From assembly GCF_030272615.1 (NCBI RefSeq), contig NC_081413.1:335524302-335588301 (forward strand): DNA of 64,000 nt, in the 5' to 3' direction. The position numbers and the translations under genes were made by a program. Shown here piece by piece: positions 61,574 to 64,000 of this stretch. The notes beneath the pieces are model-generated. The model saw only the letters and a list, made by a program, of their open reading frames with translations, did no database searches and was not told where the DNA came from. This stretch comes from Cryptomeria japonica (Eukaryota; Streptophyta; Pinopsida; Cupressales; Cupressaceae). Positions within the stretch are counted from its first letter, which is position 1. Every line of letters begins with the position of its first letter.

Positions 61574-62608
61574 TTAGAGATAGTTTATAAGCAACATCTT
61601 CTTCAATTTGACATCTCTACTGATTTCAATAGATCTTCGTCCTAGAATATAGACTCTGTATCCTTTAATGGTTTCACTGTAGCCAACAAATATGCCTTTC
61701 TTCCCGAAGGGTTCTAGTTTGGTTCTCTTTTCTTTAGGAATGTGAATATACACATGGCAACCAAAGATTCTTAGATGGCTTAAATCTGGTTTATTTCCTG
61801 TAAAGGCTTCTTCAGGTGTTATATTCTCTAGTATTGAATGAGGGCATATGTTTTGAATGTACATAGTTGTATTTGAGGCTTCAGCCCAAAATGAGATATG
61901 TAGATTTTGATCATGCATCATGGCTTTAGCAGCTTTGATGATGGTTCTATTTTTTCTTTCTGCAACTCCATTGTGCTGAGGATTATAAGGTATAGTACAC
62001 TCCCTCTTAATCCCAATAGAAATGCAGAATTGTGTAAAATTTTCTGAGATATATTCACCCCCATTATCTGATCTTAGAGTCTTTATTTTCTTCCCAATTT
62101 GATTTTCCACTAGGGCCTTAAATTCTTTAAATTTCAGTAACACTTCATTTGATTCTTTGAGTTTTATGAAATAGATCCAAGTTTTCCTATAGTAATCATC
62201 AACAAATATCACATAATACAAGAATCCCCCTAGTGATGGTAATGACATTGGACCACACAAATAAGTGTGGACAAGTTTTAGTACAACTTTTGATTTGTGT
62301 TCACTTGAGGGAAATGACCCTTTTGAGTTCTTCCCTAGAGCACATCCTTTACAAGTTCCAACATGATCAGATTTTAGATTGGGTAATCCTGTGGTAAATT
62401 TTCCTATAGAAGGTAGGGCACTAAATCGAAGATGTCCTAATCTTCTATGCCAAATTTCATTAGAGTTTGATACTTCATGATTTAGTGCTTGTTTTTTAGT
62501 ATTACATAATTTGTATAAACTACCATCTCTAGATCCTATAGGAATAGCATTCTTTATGTTAGAGTTTTTTAGGCCAGAGTAGAACTTTATCTTCATGGAA
62601 GGTGACAT
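61574..62608 (-). pseudogene. Copia-D integrase
   Basis: Zinc region WHRRLGHLRFSALPSI...CKGCALGKN. The first catalytic site reads HTYLCGPM instead of HTDLCGPM (Asp to Tyr, 62261-62263). The second Asp (RSDNGGEY) and the Glu (HNGVAERKNR) are present. The C-terminal ITPEEAFTGNKPDLSHLRIFG and FVGYSETIKGYRVY are typical. It is a long open stretch (344 codons) but catalytically dead by sequence. Confidence 0.9.
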
Positions 62609-63699
62609 GATATCCTTGATCAGCTAGTCCTGAAATAGAGACCAAATTCCTATTTGATACCTGGTACAAAGAGAACATCTTTCAATTGTAATGTAACTCC
62701 TATTTTTTATTGAATTGAGCAGGTCCCAATTCCTTTCATTAGATAGGTAGAATTGTCTCCTATTGTAACTTATTTAGTTGAGTGGCCTTGAAAGGTTTTG
62801 AATTGATCTCTAAAACCGGTTATGTGCTAAGATGCTCCATTGTTGATTATCCACATATGTTTGTTTGAGTTTAGTTCACTTGATAAGGCTAAGAAATATA
62901 GAGGATTCCCTACTTCCTTGACTTCATCTATGGTTGCTTGAGCTTTCTTTCTTTCTGGGCAGAACCTATGAGTGTGTCCAAATTTATCACACTTGTAGCA
63001 TTGAATCTTGGAGAAGTCTTTGCTTTTGTGATTATTTCCTCTCTTCCATTTGAACTTTCTTTTCTTCCCTTTGTTGCTTTTGTTAGCATGTAGTGCTTGA
63101 ATTTATACCCCTTTGTTTGGACCCAATCCTCTTGTGATTAGTCAAGATTCTTCTTGAGTACAATCATTCTTGAGTTGATCAAATTTTGGTAGTGTCAGAC
63201 GAGCACTAATGCCTTGAATAAAGGATTCCCAACTAGATGGTAATCCCTTAAGTGCTATTAGAGATAGCTCCATATCATCTATATTATTCCCAATAGTTGA
63301 CAATTGGTCTTTTAATTCTAAAATCCTCATGAAATAGGATGTGATTGTTTCTCCTTTGTTCATGTAGATATGCATTAATTATTGTTTTAAAGTCAGCAAT
63401 CTACTTGCATTATTTATTTTATATGAGTTTTGAATGGTCTTGAACATATCATAAGTTGTAGTTAGTTTTGAGATGGTTGGGAGAATGTGATCTTTAACAA
63501 CATCAATTATGATTTTCTTAGCCTTGTTGTTGTGTCTTTTCTAGGTTGTTTTCTCTAGCTCGTCTTCAAGAATCTTAGTATCTTCTTCTATGTATGCATC
63601 TAGTTTGAGTTCTTGAAGAATTGTTGTTATTAGAATTCTCCATGAGATGAAGTTGGATGCGCCTTCGAGTCTGTCCTCCGCTCTAACACTGTTCACCAT
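62609..63699 (-). pseudogene. Copia-D gag and protease
   Basis: ATG at 63699 (MVNSVRAEDRLEGASNF). UBN2-type gag includes 63375-63142 (MHIYMNKGETITSYFMRILE...LPSSWESFIQGIS). The CCHC knuckle CYKCDKFGHTHRFC is at about 62960-63003. The protease active site reads WIINNGAS where the family has WIIDSGAS, so the catalytic Asp is lost (codon 62842-62844). Several stops are present. Confidence 0.85.
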
Positions 63700-63780
63700 G
63701 ATTGTTTTTTCTTTGATTCTAAGTGCAAGTCTGATTTTTTTTTAGAAAAGAGGTGTCACTATTTTATTATTTCTCTACCA

Positions 63781-63797
63781 ACATGGCTCTGATACCA
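63781..63797 (-). promoter_or_regulatory. Copia-D primer-binding site
   Basis: The minus-strand TGGTATCAGAGCCATGT directly abuts the LTR. Twelve bases match the standard initiator-Met tRNA complement. Confidence 0.88.
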
Positions 63798-64000
63798 TGT
63801 TAAGGAATTTAGATCAGAGATAGAGAATATAATAGTTTGGTAATATGTAGTGAGGATAGACTTTAATAAGATCACTGCAATGAATATGTTTTACCTCCGA
63901 TGTGTGTGTGTGTGTGTGTGTGTGTGTATGATAATAACTCTAACTATTAATCTTCTATGATAATATCGACAACTTGTTGGTTCGTGAAACTGCCACGGTT
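63798..64000 (-). repeat. Copia-D 5' LTR, cut by window end
   Basis: Matches 58664 onward (TGTTAAGGAATTTAGATCAG) except at the microsatellite, where only TG units are present. It continues past the window. Confidence 0.88.

Overview
The window looks like intergenic DNA from a large, retrotransposon-filled plant nuclear genome. There is no operon structure. Coding traces belong to Ty1/copia, Ty3/gypsy, L1-type LINE and CACTA elements, and every primer-binding site found resembles the 3' end of plant initiator-Met tRNA. The element style (Sirevirus-like copia with G-run LTR ends, long-LTR gypsy) suggests a gymnosperm, but that is a guess. I found no intact host gene, rRNA or CRISPR array.

Layout. 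(1) 1-1339: unassigned DNA with diverged repeats and a tRNA-like SINE fragment. (2) 1340-9612, minus strand: 'Copia-C', an LTR element with PBS and polypurine tracts but no protease, integrase or reverse transcriptase. It encodes a coiled-coil/zinc-knuckle Gag-like protein and a second, roughly 1,090-codon ORF of unknown function. A solo LTR (7695-9146) sits directly before its gag ATG. (3) 9613-11699: unassigned. (4) 11700-51834, minus strand: 'Gypsy-A', a roughly 7.9-kb gypsy element stretched to 40 kb by nested insertions. These are Copia-A (14821-29913, TSD TAGGT), which itself contains Gypsy-B (18668-27098); Element C (31961-48011, TSD TCTCA), probably a roughly 5.1-kb solo LTR, which contains Copia-B (33472-44433, plus strand, TSD TTGTG), which in turn contains a LINE fragment (about 36818-41138); and a solo Copia-A-family LTR (50745-51808, TSD CCTAA) in the Gypsy-A 5' LTR. 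(5) 51835-52959: unassigned, with an old repeat matching the DNA left of Gypsy-A. (6) 52960-54975, plus strand: a decayed CACTA (TNP2-like) gene with recognisable exons. (7) 55000-58663: unassigned, with one decayed tandem-repeat protein. (8) 58664-64000, minus strand: 'Copia-D', cut by the window edge.

How the pieces relate. Removing Copia-A and Element C, each with one TSD copy, restores a single Gag-Pol reading frame for Gypsy-A. This independently confirms those boundaries and gives a relative order of insertion. Almost all element genes are broken by stops, frameshifts and catalytic-site changes. The exception is a 968-codon open frame in which a copia integrase start runs into LINE RT/RNase H.

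The most interesting signals are a hairpin near the PBS-side LTR end of the Sirevirus-like families, whose arms differ between families yet stay complementary around a conserved G/C-run loop, and the pol-less Copia-C with its unknown long ORF.
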